This document shows positions 26,224-34,714 of a stretch of DNA of 64,000 nucleotides, piece after piece (positions within the stretch are counted from its first letter, which is position 1; every line of letters begins with the position of its first letter). Both the position numbers and the translations under genes were made by a program. The notes below the pieces were generated by a model that was not told the DNA's origin, searched no databases, and saw only the letters and a program-made list of their open reading frames with translations. The DNA is from G963678255 sp963678255 (lineage in GTDB: Bacteria; Cloacimonadota; Cloacimonadia; Cloacimonadales; WRIO01): positions 248,001 to 312,000 of the forward strand of contig CAXXTW010000002.1 in NCBI GenBank assembly GCA_963678255.2, given 5' to 3'.

Positions 26224-26805
26224 ATGAAATTAGATATTATTCTTGCAGGTGTTGGTGGGCAGGGTATCCTTTCTATTGCGACAATTATTGGTGTTGCTGC
26301 TCTTAAATCTGGCTATTACCTAAAACAAGCTGAAGTGCATGGGATGAGTCAACGTGGAGGTGATGTGCAATCTCACCTAAGAATCTCTGATAAACCCATT
26401 TTTTCTGACTTAATCCCTATGGGAAAAGCTGATATGATCTTATCTGTGGAACCTATGGAATCCTTGAGATATTTGCCCTACTTGGCAAAAACCGGTTGGT
26501 TGGTTACTAATACAAAATCTTTTATTAATATTAGTAATTACCCTGATTTTCAAGATATTATTAATGAAATAAACAAGCTTCCTCATCATATCGCTATTGA
26601 AGCTGATAAACTCGCCTCTGATCTTGGCGCTGCTCGTTCTATGAATATTGTTATGCTCGGTGCTGCTTCTGAATTCATGGATATTAAAAATGAAGATATT
26701 GAAGAAGCTATCAAAACTGTCTTTTCTAGAAAAGGCGAGGCTATTGTTGATATTAACCTAAAAGCTTTTGAAACTGGAAGATCCTTTTCTAAACAACATA
26801 GATAA
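26224..26805 (+). CDS. iorB: Indolepyruvate:ferredoxin oxidoreductase beta subunit
   Basis: 193 residues. Gamma-type domain of the 2-oxoacid oxidoreductase family that pairs with IorA: starts ILAGVGGQGILSIATIIG, then QAEVHGMSQRGGDVQSHLRI and ADMILSVEPMESLRYLPYL, all typical of IorB. An AGGAGG site lies at the iorA stop. The two genes form a short operon closed by a hairpin terminator at 26819-26850. It implies fermentation of aromatic amino acids. Confidence 0.94.
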   Translation: MKLDIILAGVGGQGILSIATIIGVAALKSGYYLKQAEVHGMSQRGGDVQSHLRISDKPIFSDLIPMGKADMILSVEPMESLRYLPYLAKTGWLVTNTKSFINISNYPDFQDIINEINKLPHHIAIEADKLASDLGAARSMNIVMLGAASEFMDIKNEDIEEAIKTVFSRKGEAIVDINLKAFETGRSFSKQHR

Positions 26806-26818
26806 AATGTTCGTTCTT

Positions 26819-26850
26819 AAACAGCCCTTTCTTTGGACGGGGCTGTTTTT
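26819..26850 (+). terminator. Rho-independent terminator of iorAB
   Basis: AAACAGCCC (26819-26827) pairs with GGGCTGTTT (26840-26848), 12-nt loop, followed by a T-run. Confidence 0.85.
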
Positions 26851-26864
26851 ATATTAAAAACAAA

Positions 26865-26893
26865 TTGTTTTTTTATTACCCCTGCACTATTTT
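26865..26893 (+). promoter_or_regulatory. Putative promoter of nth-xth
   Basis: TTGTTT (26865-26870), 17-bp spacer, TATTTT (26888-26893), 27 bp before the GTG start and just after the iorAB terminator. Confidence 0.4.
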
Positions 26894-26920
26894 ATCTAAA
26901 ATTAATCATTAGGAGGGTTT

Positions 26921-27577
26921 GTGAATATTCATAATGTGTATAATATTTTAGGTAATTTATTCAATGAACACCACGCTCCCATTATTGATCTTATAAAAGC
27001 TCAGACTAACGATCCTTTTAAAATTCTCGTTGGAACCATTCTTTCTGCTCGTACAAAAGATGATACTACTTCAAAGGTTGTTGAAAAACTCTTTGATAAA
27101 GTTAATACTTACAAGGATCTCTATAAATTCACACTTGAAGAAATTGAAAATTTAATTTACCCTGTTGGATTTTATCATCAAAAAGCTAAACATTTAAAAC
27201 AATTGCCCTATGATCTTGAAACACGTTTTAATGGTCAAATTCCACACGAAATTGATGATTTGATTACTTTGCCTGGTGTTGGTAGAAAAACAGCTAATTT
27301 GGTCAAAATAATGGCTTATGATGAACCTGCTATGTGTGTCGATGTTCATGTTCACAGAATTAGCAATAGGCTTGGCTATATTAAGACTAAAACTCCCTTT
27401 GAATCTGAAATGACACTTAGAGATATCTTGCCAGTAGAATATTGGCTAAATTATAATTCCTATTTGGTTTCTTTTGGACAAAACCATTGTAAACCTATCA
27501 ATCCATTATGCAACACCTGTCCAATTTATGATGAATGCCATAAAGTTAATGTTGTAACAAAGTATAAAAAGGAGTAA
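26921..27577 (+). CDS. nth: Endonuclease III
   Basis: 218 residues, GTG start with AGGAGGG four bases upstream. DNA glycosylase/AP lyase for oxidised pyrimidines. Helix-hairpin-helix LPGVGRKTANLV with catalytic Lys K123, catalytic Asp D141 in CVDVHVHRISNRLG. The 4Fe-4S cluster ligands are C190, C197, C200 and C206 with the family spacing 6-2-5. It lies 3 bp before exodeoxyribonuclease III, so two base-excision repair enzymes share an operon. Confidence 0.95.
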   Translation: MNIHNVYNILGNLFNEHHAPIIDLIKAQTNDPFKILVGTILSARTKDDTTSKVVEKLFDKVNTYKDLYKFTLEEIENLIYPVGFYHQKAKHLKQLPYDLETRFNGQIPHEIDDLITLPGVGRKTANLVKIMAYDEPAMCVDVHVHRISNRLGYIKTKTPFESEMTLRDILPVEYWLNYNSYLVSFGQNHCKPINPLCNTCPIYDECHKVNVVTKYKKE

Positions 27578-27580
27578 AAT

Positions 27581-28345
27581 GTGAAGATTATATCATGGAA
27601 TGTTAATGGGTTAAGAGCAATTATAAAAAAAGATTTTTTAAAAATTATAAATGATTTAAATCCTGATATTATTGGTTTGCAAGAAACCAAAATTCAGGAA
27701 CATCAAATCCCTGAGGAAATTAAAACCTTAAATCTATATAATCAATATTGGGATTTCGCTGAAAAAAAAGGATATTCTGGTACAGCTTTATTGACTAAAG
27801 TGATTCCTCTTGAACTAAAAAATACCATAGGTAATGATTTCTTCGAACATGAAGGACGAATAAATTATGCTGATTATGGTCTATTTGTCCTTCTCAATAT
27901 TTATTTCCCTAATGGACAAATGAATGAAAATCGGTTAAAATTTAAACTTGATTTTTATGACCAAATACTAATCTTTTTAGAATCTCTCAGAAAAAAAGGA
28001 AAAAATATCATTATCGCTGGCGATTTTAATACTGCCCATAAAGAAATTGATTTGGCTAACCCAAAAGAAAATGAAAAATACTCTGGGTTTTTACCTATTG
28101 AACGTGCCTGGCTCGATAAATTGATAAATCAGGGTTATGTTGATACTTTTAGACATTTTGATCAATCACCAAATCAATATTCTTGGTGGTCTTACCGCGT
28201 AAAAGCCAGAGAAAGGAATGTTGGCTGGAGAATTGATTACTTCTTTGTTAATCAAGAATTCTTACCATATGTAAAAAATGCTTTTATTCTACAAAATATT
28301 CAAGGATCTGACCATTGTCCTGTTGGCATTGATATTGATGTTTAG
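27581..28345 (+). CDS. xth: Exodeoxyribonuclease III
   Basis: 254 residues, GTG start with AAGGAG upstream. Endonuclease/exonuclease/phosphatase fold AP endonuclease. Starts MKIISWNVNGLRAIIKKDF, then LQETKIQ, GYSGTALLTK, AGDFNTAHKEIDL and the final GSDHCPVGIDI. All catalytic positions (Asn, Glu, Asp-Asn, Asp-His) are present. It processes abasic sites left by endonuclease III, encoded just upstream. Confidence 0.95.
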   Translation: MKIISWNVNGLRAIIKKDFLKIINDLNPDIIGLQETKIQEHQIPEEIKTLNLYNQYWDFAEKKGYSGTALLTKVIPLELKNTIGNDFFEHEGRINYADYGLFVLLNIYFPNGQMNENRLKFKLDFYDQILIFLESLRKKGKNIIIAGDFNTAHKEIDLANPKENEKYSGFLPIERAWLDKLINQGYVDTFRHFDQSPNQYSWWSYRVKARERNVGWRIDYFFVNQEFLPYVKNAFILQNIQGSDHCPVGIDIDV

Positions 28346-28443
28346 TTGTATTGCTAAAAAATAAAAAACTATCTTTCTAGTTTTATCGTCCTAATAATGA
28401 CATTAGAATACCATTCTAAAAGCTTAAATATAAAATATTTCTC

Positions 28444-28472
28444 TTGACTTTATTTTAAAACATATATATGGT
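28444..28472 (+). promoter_or_regulatory. Promoter of the chemoreceptor gene
   Basis: TTGACT (28444-28449), 17-bp spacer, TATGGT (28467-28472), with ATATATAT just upstream of the -10. It is followed by GGAGG at 28486-28490 before the ATG at 28496. Confidence 0.55.
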
Positions 28473-28495
28473 TTCTTTAATAATTGGAGGTTTTT

Positions 28496-30913
28496 ATGAA
28501 ATTCAATGATCTGTCTATGAGGAAAAAATTATTATTCTCTATTCTCCCTTTAGTATTAGCTTCTATTTTGATTTTGATAACTGTAGCTACTGTTTTAAGC
28601 TCCTCTGCTATTAAAAAGGGTGCCTATAGGGAAGCGGATGAAATGGCTGGAAAATATGCTGCTCAAGTTGATGCCGAACTAGAAGGTGCTATGGATGCTG
28701 CTCGTACTATTGCTCAATATTTTAATAGTTATAAATTAACACCTGTTGCTGAAAGAAGAAGTGACTTTACACATACCATTATATCTATTTTAGAGGATAA
28801 TCCAAACTTTGTCGGTATTTGTACTGCTTGGGAACCAAATGCTCTTGATGGAATGGATGATAAATATATCAATGCTCCAAATCATGACGCAACAGGTCGA
28901 TTTATTCCTTATGCAACACGCGATGCTTCTGGCAAACCTGTTATCGAACCCTTGGTTGATTATGATAAAGAAGATATCTCACCCTGGTATTTTTTGCCAA
29001 AAAAATTAAAACAGGAAATTATTACAGAACCTTATTTTTATAAAATTAACGGTGTAGATGTCTTTATGGTCACTGTTTCTGTACCAATTATTAATGACTC
29101 TAATGATTTTGTAGGAATTGTTACTGTAGATATTGCTCTGGATACTATTCAAAAATTGGTTAGCGATATCAAGCCTTATGGTACAGGTTATGCCTATATT
29201 CTCTCCAATAACAGTGTACTGATTGCTCATCCAAATCCTGAATATGTCGGGAAAAAGCTAATTGACATTGATCAGCATAAAGGTATTGAAGACAGAATTA
29301 AATCTGTTGCTGAAGGAAAACCTTATTCTGTTATTAAAAAATCGTTATCAACTGGTAAGGCTTCATATTGTACTCAAATTCCTATTGTTGTTGGCAATTC
29401 TGTTCAATATTGGTCTTTTGGAGTTATATTTCCTATTGATAAAATTAATGCGGTGGCTACAAAAATTATCATCTTACTTGTTATTTTTGGGTTAATTTTT
29501 TCAGCTATTATCACTGCTATGATCCTTTACATTTCTTCCAAAATTAGTAAACCTATTAATGAAATGGTCGATAAAATTAAAGATTTAGCTCAAGGGGAAG
29601 GTGACTTAACTGTTAAAGTAAATGTAGATTCTAAAGATGAACTTGGTACGATGGCTTTATATTTTAACCAATTTACTGAAAAATTAAGAATTTTGATTAA
29701 AAATGTCATTGAATATAATCACCAATTGGTTGATTCCTCTCATATGCTTAATAATTCTTCAACAAAAATGAAATATGGTATGGAAAATATGACTTTACAA
29801 TTACATACTGCTTCGGCTGCTTCTGAAGAAATTAGCTCAAATGTCAATGGAATTGCGACTTCATCTGAACAAGCTACTCAAAACATTCAAGCTGTTGCTG
29901 CTGCCGCTGAACAAATGTCTGCCAATGTAAATACCGTTGCTTCTGCTGCTGAACAAGCCTCCGCAAATGTAAATGAATTGATTGTCTCTATGAAAAAAAT
30001 TGTAGAAAACTTCAAAAAGGTTGCAAATAATATGGATGAAGTTGTTAACAATGTCGATAATTCTGCCGCTGGTATTGAAGAAATGAGCGTTTCTTTACGT
30101 GAAGTCTCCGAAAATACTCATAAGGCTAATAAAATATCTTTCCAAGCAAATGATAAAGCTAAAGAAACTAAAGATTTGATGGATAATCTGAGAATTAATG
30201 CTACTGAAATAGGTAAAATTGTTAAAGTAATTAATGATATTGCTGATCAAACAAATATGCTCGCTCTTAATGCGACCATTGAAGCTGCTAGTGCAGGTGA
30301 AGCTGGAAAAGGTTTTGCTGTAGTTGCAAATGAAGTTAAAGAACTTGCAAAACAAACCGGTGAAGCCACTGGGAAAATCTCTAGTCAGATTGAAACCATG
30401 CAAAATGCTACAGTTAATGCGGCTGGATCTATTGATCAAATTGCTCTAATTATTGATGAACTAAATCAAATCAGTACCATTCTGACTAATAGCATTAATG
30501 AACAATCAAATACTACAAATGAAATTGCCACTTCTATGAGTAAAGCGGCTCAAGCAACTCGTTCGACTGGCGAACTGACTCAAAGAATTGAATCTGATAT
30601 CATTGTCGTCAATAAAAACGCTGAAGAAGCTGGTTTAGGGGTTAATAGTATTGCTTCTGCTAGTGCTGAAGCTGCCTCTGCTTCTAATGAAGTCGCTCAA
30701 AATAGCAATTATGCTGAAAAAGGCTCTCAGGATATCTCTCGTAATACAAACCAAATTGCTAATGCTATTAATGAAATCAGCAGCACCATTCAAACCATCT
30801 CTTTCTCCTCTGAAGAAAACAATGCCGAAGCTGAAAATGTTAGTAAACAATCTGATAATCTTAAAGATATTACCGATCAATTGAATTCCATCTTATCAAA
30901 ATTTAAAGTTTAA
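28496..30913 (+). CDS. Methyl-accepting chemotaxis protein with dCache sensor
   Basis: 805 residues from the ATG at 28496; an upstream TTG at 28484 would translate the GGAGG site. Membrane helix 1 (about 11-34), an extracytoplasmic dCache_1 domain (about 35-320, with ISPWYFLPKKLKQEIITEPY and VGIVTVDIALDTI), helix 2 (about 325-348), a HAMP domain and a long cytoplasmic coiled coil. The hairpin tip that binds CheA/CheW reads DQTNMLALNATIEAASAGEA and AGKGFAVVANEVKELA. There is no C-terminal CheR-docking pentapeptide. dCache sensors often bind amino acids or carboxylates; the ligand here is unknown. It is monocistronic, and no che genes lie in the window. Confidence 0.94.
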   Translation: MKFNDLSMRKKLLFSILPLVLASILILITVATVLSSSAIKKGAYREADEMAGKYAAQVDAELEGAMDAARTIAQYFNSYKLTPVAERRSDFTHTIISILEDNPNFVGICTAWEPNALDGMDDKYINAPNHDATGRFIPYATRDASGKPVIEPLVDYDKEDISPWYFLPKKLKQEIITEPYFYKINGVDVFMVTVSVPIINDSNDFVGIVTVDIALDTIQKLVSDIKPYGTGYAYILSNNSVLIAHPNPEYVGKKLIDIDQHKGIEDRIKSVAEGKPYSVIKKSLSTGKASYCTQIPIVVGNSVQYWSFGVIFPIDKINAVATKIIILLVIFGLIFSAIITAMILYISSKISKPINEMVDKIKDLAQGEGDLTVKVNVDSKDELGTMALYFNQFTEKLRILIKNVIEYNHQLVDSSHMLNNSSTKMKYGMENMTLQLHTASAASEEISSNVNGIATSSEQATQNIQAVAAAAEQMSANVNTVASAAEQASANVNELIVSMKKIVENFKKVANNMDEVVNNVDNSAAGIEEMSVSLREVSENTHKANKISFQANDKAKETKDLMDNLRINATEIGKIVKVINDIADQTNMLALNATIEAASAGEAGKGFAVVANEVKELAKQTGEATGKISSQIETMQNATVNAAGSIDQIALIIDELNQISTILTNSINEQSNTTNEIATSMSKAAQATRSTGELTQRIESDIIVVNKNAEEAGLGVNSIASASAEAASASNEVAQNSNYAEKGSQDISRNTNQIANAINEISSTIQTISFSSEENNAEAENVSKQSDNLKDITDQLNSILSKFKV

Positions 30914-30940
30914 TTTCCAAATCTCTTCTAATTGTATATC

Positions 30941-30967
30941 GAGACGCAAATTCTGCGTCTCTTTTTT
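30941..30967 (+). terminator. Rho-independent terminator of the chemoreceptor gene
   Basis: GAGACGCA (30941-30948) and TGCGTCTC (30954-30961), 5-nt loop, then TTTTTT. Confidence 0.9.
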
Positions 30968-30980
30968 ATTTTTACTATTA

Positions 30981-31360
30981 GCTCTTACCTTTTCTTTTTA
31001 TTTTCTAACAGTTCCTTACTGATACCTTACTCCTTGCTTGGAGATACTCCATTTTTACTTGATACTTGCAACTATATCTAATTGTCTGAAAAATAAGTCA
31101 TAACTAATGCTCATATACAAATCTTATTATAAATCTAATGATAACTTGATTAAAAATAAAAGAATAGATATGTTGTTGTCTCTTCCATTTATCTCAAGTT
31201 TAAGAATTTTCTTAGAATAGTGAAATCAGTAATTATTTTCTTTGATGTGTTGCCTAAAAATACCTATATAAATATCAAAGTTAAAAAAGTAATTTCTGGT
31301 AGATGAAACTCAATGTTTTAAACGGTTATACTTTACAGGTTCATTAGTTATAATTAATTT
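30981..31360. other. Gene-free region between chemoreceptor and M42 genes
   Basis: About 380 bp with no credible ORF. It holds the 11-bp repeat copy at 31007-31050 and one more degenerate unit (GCTCTTACCTT, 30981-30991). The rest is AT-rich with nothing recognised. Confidence 0.6.
31007..31050 (+). repeat. Array of 11-bp units (second copy of a dispersed repeat)
   Basis: Units read AACAGTTCCTT (31007-31017), ACTGATACCTT (31018-31028), ACTCCTTGCTT (31029-31039), then GGAGATACTCC (31040-31050). Read on the minus strand, the array at 61965-62019 has the near-identical first unit ACTGATAGCTT and the last unit ACTCCTTCCTT, also followed directly by GGAGAT. Confidence 0.65.
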
Positions 31361-31392
31361 AAAAAAAAATAACCTCGAGCTATCGAGGTTAT
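31361..31392 (-). terminator. Rho-independent terminator of the M42 operon
   Basis: ATAACCTCGA (31369-31378) and TCGAGGTTAT (31383-31392), 4-nt loop. On the minus strand the stem is followed by a run of T (the A-tract at 31361-31369). Confidence 0.92.
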
Positions 31393-31414
31393 CAATTAGT
31401 AAGAAAACAATAAA

Positions 31415-32470
31415 TTATAAAAAGCTAATGATTTCTTTATCTTTTATGTTTAAAATAAATTTAGTAATAAGACTAACAGTATTTTCAACATCATTAAATG
31501 AAATAATTTCATTTGGGCTGTGCATATATCTACAAGGAATGCTTATTAATAGTCCAGCTGATCCTTTATCATTGTGATGAATTTGGTCAAGGTCAGTGCC
31601 TGTATTTGAAGGCCAGATCTCCAATTGATAGGGAATGTTATTGTCTGTAGCTATTTTTTTAACTAGGTTAAGCAGTTTTGTATTTATTCTTGAGCCAATG
31701 GTGAGAGCAGGTCCAGCACCAAGTTTAATTTCTGCGGATTCTTTAATACTTGTATCAGGATGATCTGTAGCAAAAGTTACATCAATCACAATAGAGATAT
31801 CGGGCTCTACATAATTGGATGCGGTTTTTGCACCTCTGCCTCCAACTTCTTCTTGAACTGAAGAAACACCATAAACATTTGCAAATATTGGATGATTTTT
31901 TAAAGATTCCATAACTCTGGCAACAGTATAAACGCCCACACGATCATCAAAAGCTTTAGAAGCATACAGATCGTTATTAAGGTGTAAAAAAGAACCATGC
32001 CAGCTAATAATGTCTCCTAGTTCAACTTTACTTAATGTTTCTTCTTTTCCAGAGCTACCAATATCAATCCATAAATCATCAATCTTAATCTGATTATGCT
32101 CACCAGAAATTAGATGTTTTGGTTTTCTACCAATAATTCCATAGATTATATAATCATTATGATGAATATTGACTCTCATTCCTGGAAGAATGGTTGCATC
32201 AAATCCACCCATAGCTTTAAAATAGATAAATCCTTGATCATCTACATAATTAACAATCAGAGTAATTTCATCAGCATGTCCACACAACATGATTTTAAGA
32301 TCAGAATTCCCTTTTTTCTCAGCAATTACCGAACCAAGATTCGTTATAGTGATTTGATCAGAAAAAGGAGTAACATAATTTATAAATGATTTTTGAACTA
32401 ATTCTTCTCTTCCTGAAGGTCCGAGAATCTCAGTAAGAGATTTTAAAAAATCTATATGATTGTCTGACAT
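31415..32470 (-). CDS. M42-family metallo-aminopeptidase
   Basis: 351 residues. Dinuclear-metal aminopeptidase of the FrvX / PepA-type tetrahedral (TET) family, digesting peptides in the cytoplasm. Visible: LTEILGPSGREE at the N-terminus, the first ligand in CGHADEITLIV, the bridging Asp in ASKAFDDRVGVY, the catalytic Glu pair in VQEEVGGRGAKTA, the next Asp in VIDVTFATDHPD, and the last His in IPCRYMHSPNEI. It is last in a three-gene unit with a cupin and a CopZ-like protein, 49 bp after the cupin. Substrate specificity (glutamyl, deblocking, or broad) cannot be told. Confidence 0.92.
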   Translation of the reverse strand: MSDNHIDFLKSLTEILGPSGREELVQKSFINYVTPFSDQITITNLGSVIAEKKGNSDLKIMLCGHADEITLIVNYVDDQGFIYFKAMGGFDATILPGMRVNIHHNDYIIYGIIGRKPKHLISGEHNQIKIDDLWIDIGSSGKEETLSKVELGDIISWHGSFLHLNNDLYASKAFDDRVGVYTVARVMESLKNHPIFANVYGVSSVQEEVGGRGAKTASNYVEPDISIVIDVTFATDHPDTSIKESAEIKLGAGPALTIGSRINTKLLNLVKKIATDNNIPYQLEIWPSNTGTDLDQIHHNDKGSAGLLISIPCRYMHSPNEIISFNDVENTVSLITKFILNIKDKEIISFL

Positions 32471-32519
32471 ATTTGTTTTTCCTTAATTTATTTTGTAAAT
32501 TGTTAAAAGTTTTAACATT

Positions 32520-32915
32520 CTAACAATTATTAGCAGTTCCAGAAGCAAAAGGATTAACTGTTTTTTTTACTTTTGGTTTTTCATGAGGAATTATACATAA
32601 AAATCTCATAATTCCTTCACCAGTATTTTTAAATTGATGTTCAATATTTGGGTCAACATAAATTACATCCCATGCTTTAAAAGGTTTTTCTCCTTCTGAA
32701 CAAACAAAGATTCCCTGTCCTTCAAGAATAAAGACTTCATGTTCAAAATCATGAGAGTGTAAGGGAGTATGACCTTCTTTTTCCACTTCAAACATTCTTA
32801 ATGCGAAATTTGGCGCATTATCTTTTTGACCGATTAACCATCTGATTTTTGTATTAAGAGCTCCTTCAATATTTACATTTTCTAGAGCGATATCATCAAA
32901 TTGTACCACTTTCAT
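32520..32915 (-). CDS. Cupin-domain protein
   Basis: 131 residues. Single conserved cupin barrel with motif 1 TPLHSHDFEHEVFILEGQG (metal ligands His, His, Glu) and motif 2 VDPNIEHQFKNTG with the last His. A short C-terminal tail contains a Cys (GTANNC). It probably binds one metal ion; enzymatic or sensory role unknown. It is co-transcribed 14 bp after the CopZ-like gene and before the M42 peptidase. Confidence 0.85.
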   Translation of the reverse strand: MKVVQFDDIALENVNIEGALNTKIRWLIGQKDNAPNFALRMFEVEKEGHTPLHSHDFEHEVFILEGQGIFVCSEGEKPFKAWDVIYVDPNIEHQFKNTGEGIMRFLCIIPHEKPKVKKTVNPFASGTANNC

Positions 32916-32929
32916 AGTTTCTCCTTTAT

Positions 32930-33136
32930 TTACATAGGGTCATACCCAAGCTCAGTAATTTTCTTTTTAATAATATCTATGTCAATTTGATCAGCATCGT
33001 AATTTACTTCAACAAGACTATCTGGTAGATTTACACTCACCCGTTCTACTCCATCGACTTTTTCCAACCCATGGATAATGGTCGATCGGCATTTTTCACA
33101 AGTCATGCCATAGACTGTGATGAATTTCTTGATCAT
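32930..33136 (-). CDS. CopZ-like heavy-metal-associated protein
   Basis: 68 residues: one HMA domain. Metal-binding loop GMTCEKCRST (C-x2-C), then LEKVDGVERVSVNLPDSLVE and the conserved end LGYDPM. Such proteins carry Cu(I) or another soft metal to P-type ATPases or repressors. No ATPase or CopY lies nearby. It is first of a three-gene unit with a GAGGAGTAAAGG ribosome site and its own promoter at 33151-33178. Confidence 0.9.
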   Translation of the reverse strand: MIKKFITVYGMTCEKCRSTIIHGLEKVDGVERVSVNLPDSLVEVNYDADQIDIDIIKKKITELGYDPM

Positions 33137-33150
33137 CCTTTACTCCTCAT

Positions 33151-33178
33151 TTTATAAATTCTTTACATATTTTAACAA
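33151..33178 (-). promoter_or_regulatory. Putative promoter of the CopZ-cupin-M42 unit
   Basis: On the minus strand: TTGTTA (33178-33173), 16-bp spacer, TATAAA (33156-33151), 15 bp before the start codon. Confidence 0.45.
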
Positions 33179-33288
33179 TACGCTTTTTTTTGGCAACTTT
33201 TTTTTACTTAATTTTTAATATTATTCAAATGATACAAATTATTATTGACATTAGAGATAATATATTAATTTATTACATAGAGGTGAAT

Positions 33289-33819
33289 ATGAAAAAAAAT
33301 ATAATAATAATTCTCTTAACTCTTCTCTTGTCGTCGTTTCTGATATCATGTTCTTCAAAAAAGAAAAATACGGTTGAAAAATATACAAATATTGAAATTG
33401 ATACTCTGCAAGCGATTATTTTGAATAATTATGCTCCTGATTGTGATGAAGGTTATAAGAATTTTTGTATTTATGATAAACTAGGAGAAGAACAAGATAG
33501 TTTTTATAAAAGATATTTTTTAGAAGCTTTTATTCAAAGTTTTGATAAAAATCTCAAATTTGGAATAGGAAAAACAATCCCCGTTCTAATAGTCATTGAT
33601 TTATCTACTGGTAAAATAATAAGAAATTTTGCCCCTAAGGGGAATGATACAGAATATGAAACCCTTGATCAATTCCCATTAAGAATAAGGGAAATGTTAT
33701 CTAAAAGAAATGAGCAGGAAAATGAATACAAAAGCAATAAAATGCATGATAATTTATTAGAAACTGCAAAAAAATACTATAATATCAAGGAAGATAATTC
33801 AATAGAAACAGATGAATAA
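33289..33819 (+). CDS. Predicted lipoprotein, first gene of an uncharacterised three-gene operon
   Basis: 176 residues from the ATG at 33289, preceded by GAGGTG; the open frame upstream of that looks untranslated. Signal peptide with lipobox LISC (Cys at about residue 21). The mature part is acidic and mixed alpha/beta (YAPDCDEGYKNFCIYDKLGE, TIPVLIVIDLSTGKI). No family recognised. It overlaps the PP2C-like gene by 8 bp, so it is translationally linked to a phosphatase-like protein and a LEA14-like protein. A TTGACA at 33245 could be its -35 box, but no good -10 follows at the right distance. Confidence 0.75.
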   Translation: MKKNIIIILLTLLLSSFLISCSSKKKNTVEKYTNIEIDTLQAIILNNYAPDCDEGYKNFCIYDKLGEEQDSFYKRYFLEAFIQSFDKNLKFGIGKTIPVLIVIDLSTGKIIRNFAPKGNDTEYETLDQFPLRIREMLSKRNEQENEYKSNKMHDNLLETAKKYYNIKEDNSIETDE

Positions 33820-34714
33820 TCAAGAATCAGAATTACAATATTTATCATTTTCTGAAACTGGAACAATAAAAGCAGTTAATACTGACTATTTATTAAGTTT
33901 CGAGGGATCTTTTGGAAAACTCTTTATTGTTGCTGAAGGAGTTGGATTAAATGGGGGAGGAGATGTTGCTTCACAATTAGCTGTTGTTACCATAAAAGAA
34001 CACTTCCAAAACCTGTCTTCAGTATATTCTGTTATTGAAAATTTAAAAACTGCTTTATTTAAAGCAAATAATGCTATCATAGAATTTGCAATTTCTCATC
34101 ATTGTATGACAGGGATTGGTTGTTCCTGTGCCATAATTCTTGTTCGTAATCAGAGTTACTGGAACATTGTTTTGGGTGATAGTAAAATATTCAGGATTTA
34201 TAATAATGAGATTACAATAATAAAAGAGAATATGAAAAATGAAAATGAATATAAAAAAAAGAATGAAGAAACTTTAAATATTATTGGAGTACCTAATTTA
34301 AAATTAACAGTGAATGGTCCTTATGATTTATTTGAAAATGAATTTTTTGCTTTAGTGTCAAATTCGTTTTCTCATCATATCACTCGATACGAGTTAAAAC
34401 AAGCTTTTGAGTTCTTAGCTTTTGATAAATTAAAAAAATATTTAATTGAATTAGCGTTAAAAAGAAGTTTAAAAGATAATTTCTCTTTTATTGGAATAAA
34501 GGTTTTAACTGGGAAGAAGTATCTGATTTCTGATATTGAACTAAAACATGAAAACAACAAATTATACTTTTCTCTGCTATTCTTTCTTTTATCTTCAATA
34601 CTATTTTTAAATACCTTTTTACCATTGATAGAAAATTCCTTTCAAATCTTTAAAAAAGAACAGAGAATGCCTGCTTTTCAGGAAATGTTTAATCATGAGA
34701 ATCAAAGTCCATGA
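33812..34714 (+). CDS. PP2C-like phosphatase domain protein with C-terminal membrane helix
   Basis: 300 residues. The N-terminal 230 residues follow the bacterial PP2C (SpoIIE/Stp-like) plan: AVNTDYLLS (usually N-E/Q-D), FIVAEGVGLNGGGDVASQLA (usually VADGMGGHxxGE), CSCAIILV, NIVLGDSKIFRIYNNE and KDNFSFIGIKV (usually DNxTxI). A membrane helix follows at about 250-270, then a short tail. Several metal-ligand positions are altered (VAEGVG for VADGMG), so it may be a weak enzyme or a pseudophosphatase. It sits between a lipoprotein and a LEA14-like protein with overlaps of 8 and 4 bp. Confidence 0.7.
   Translation: MNNQESELQYLSFSETGTIKAVNTDYLLSFEGSFGKLFIVAEGVGLNGGGDVASQLAVVTIKEHFQNLSSVYSVIENLKTALFKANNAIIEFAISHHCMTGIGCSCAIILVRNQSYWNIVLGDSKIFRIYNNEITIIKENMKNENEYKKKNEETLNIIGVPNLKLTVNGPYDLFENEFFALVSNSFSHHITRYELKQAFEFLAFDKLKKYLIELALKRSLKDNFSFIGIKVLTGKKYLISDIELKHENNKLYFSLLFFLLSSILFLNTFLPLIENSFQIFKKEQRMPAFQEMFNHENQSP

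Noticed and set aside
30095..30880. Minus-strand frames opposite the chemoreceptor
   Set aside because: Shadows of the repetitive coiled-coil coding region.
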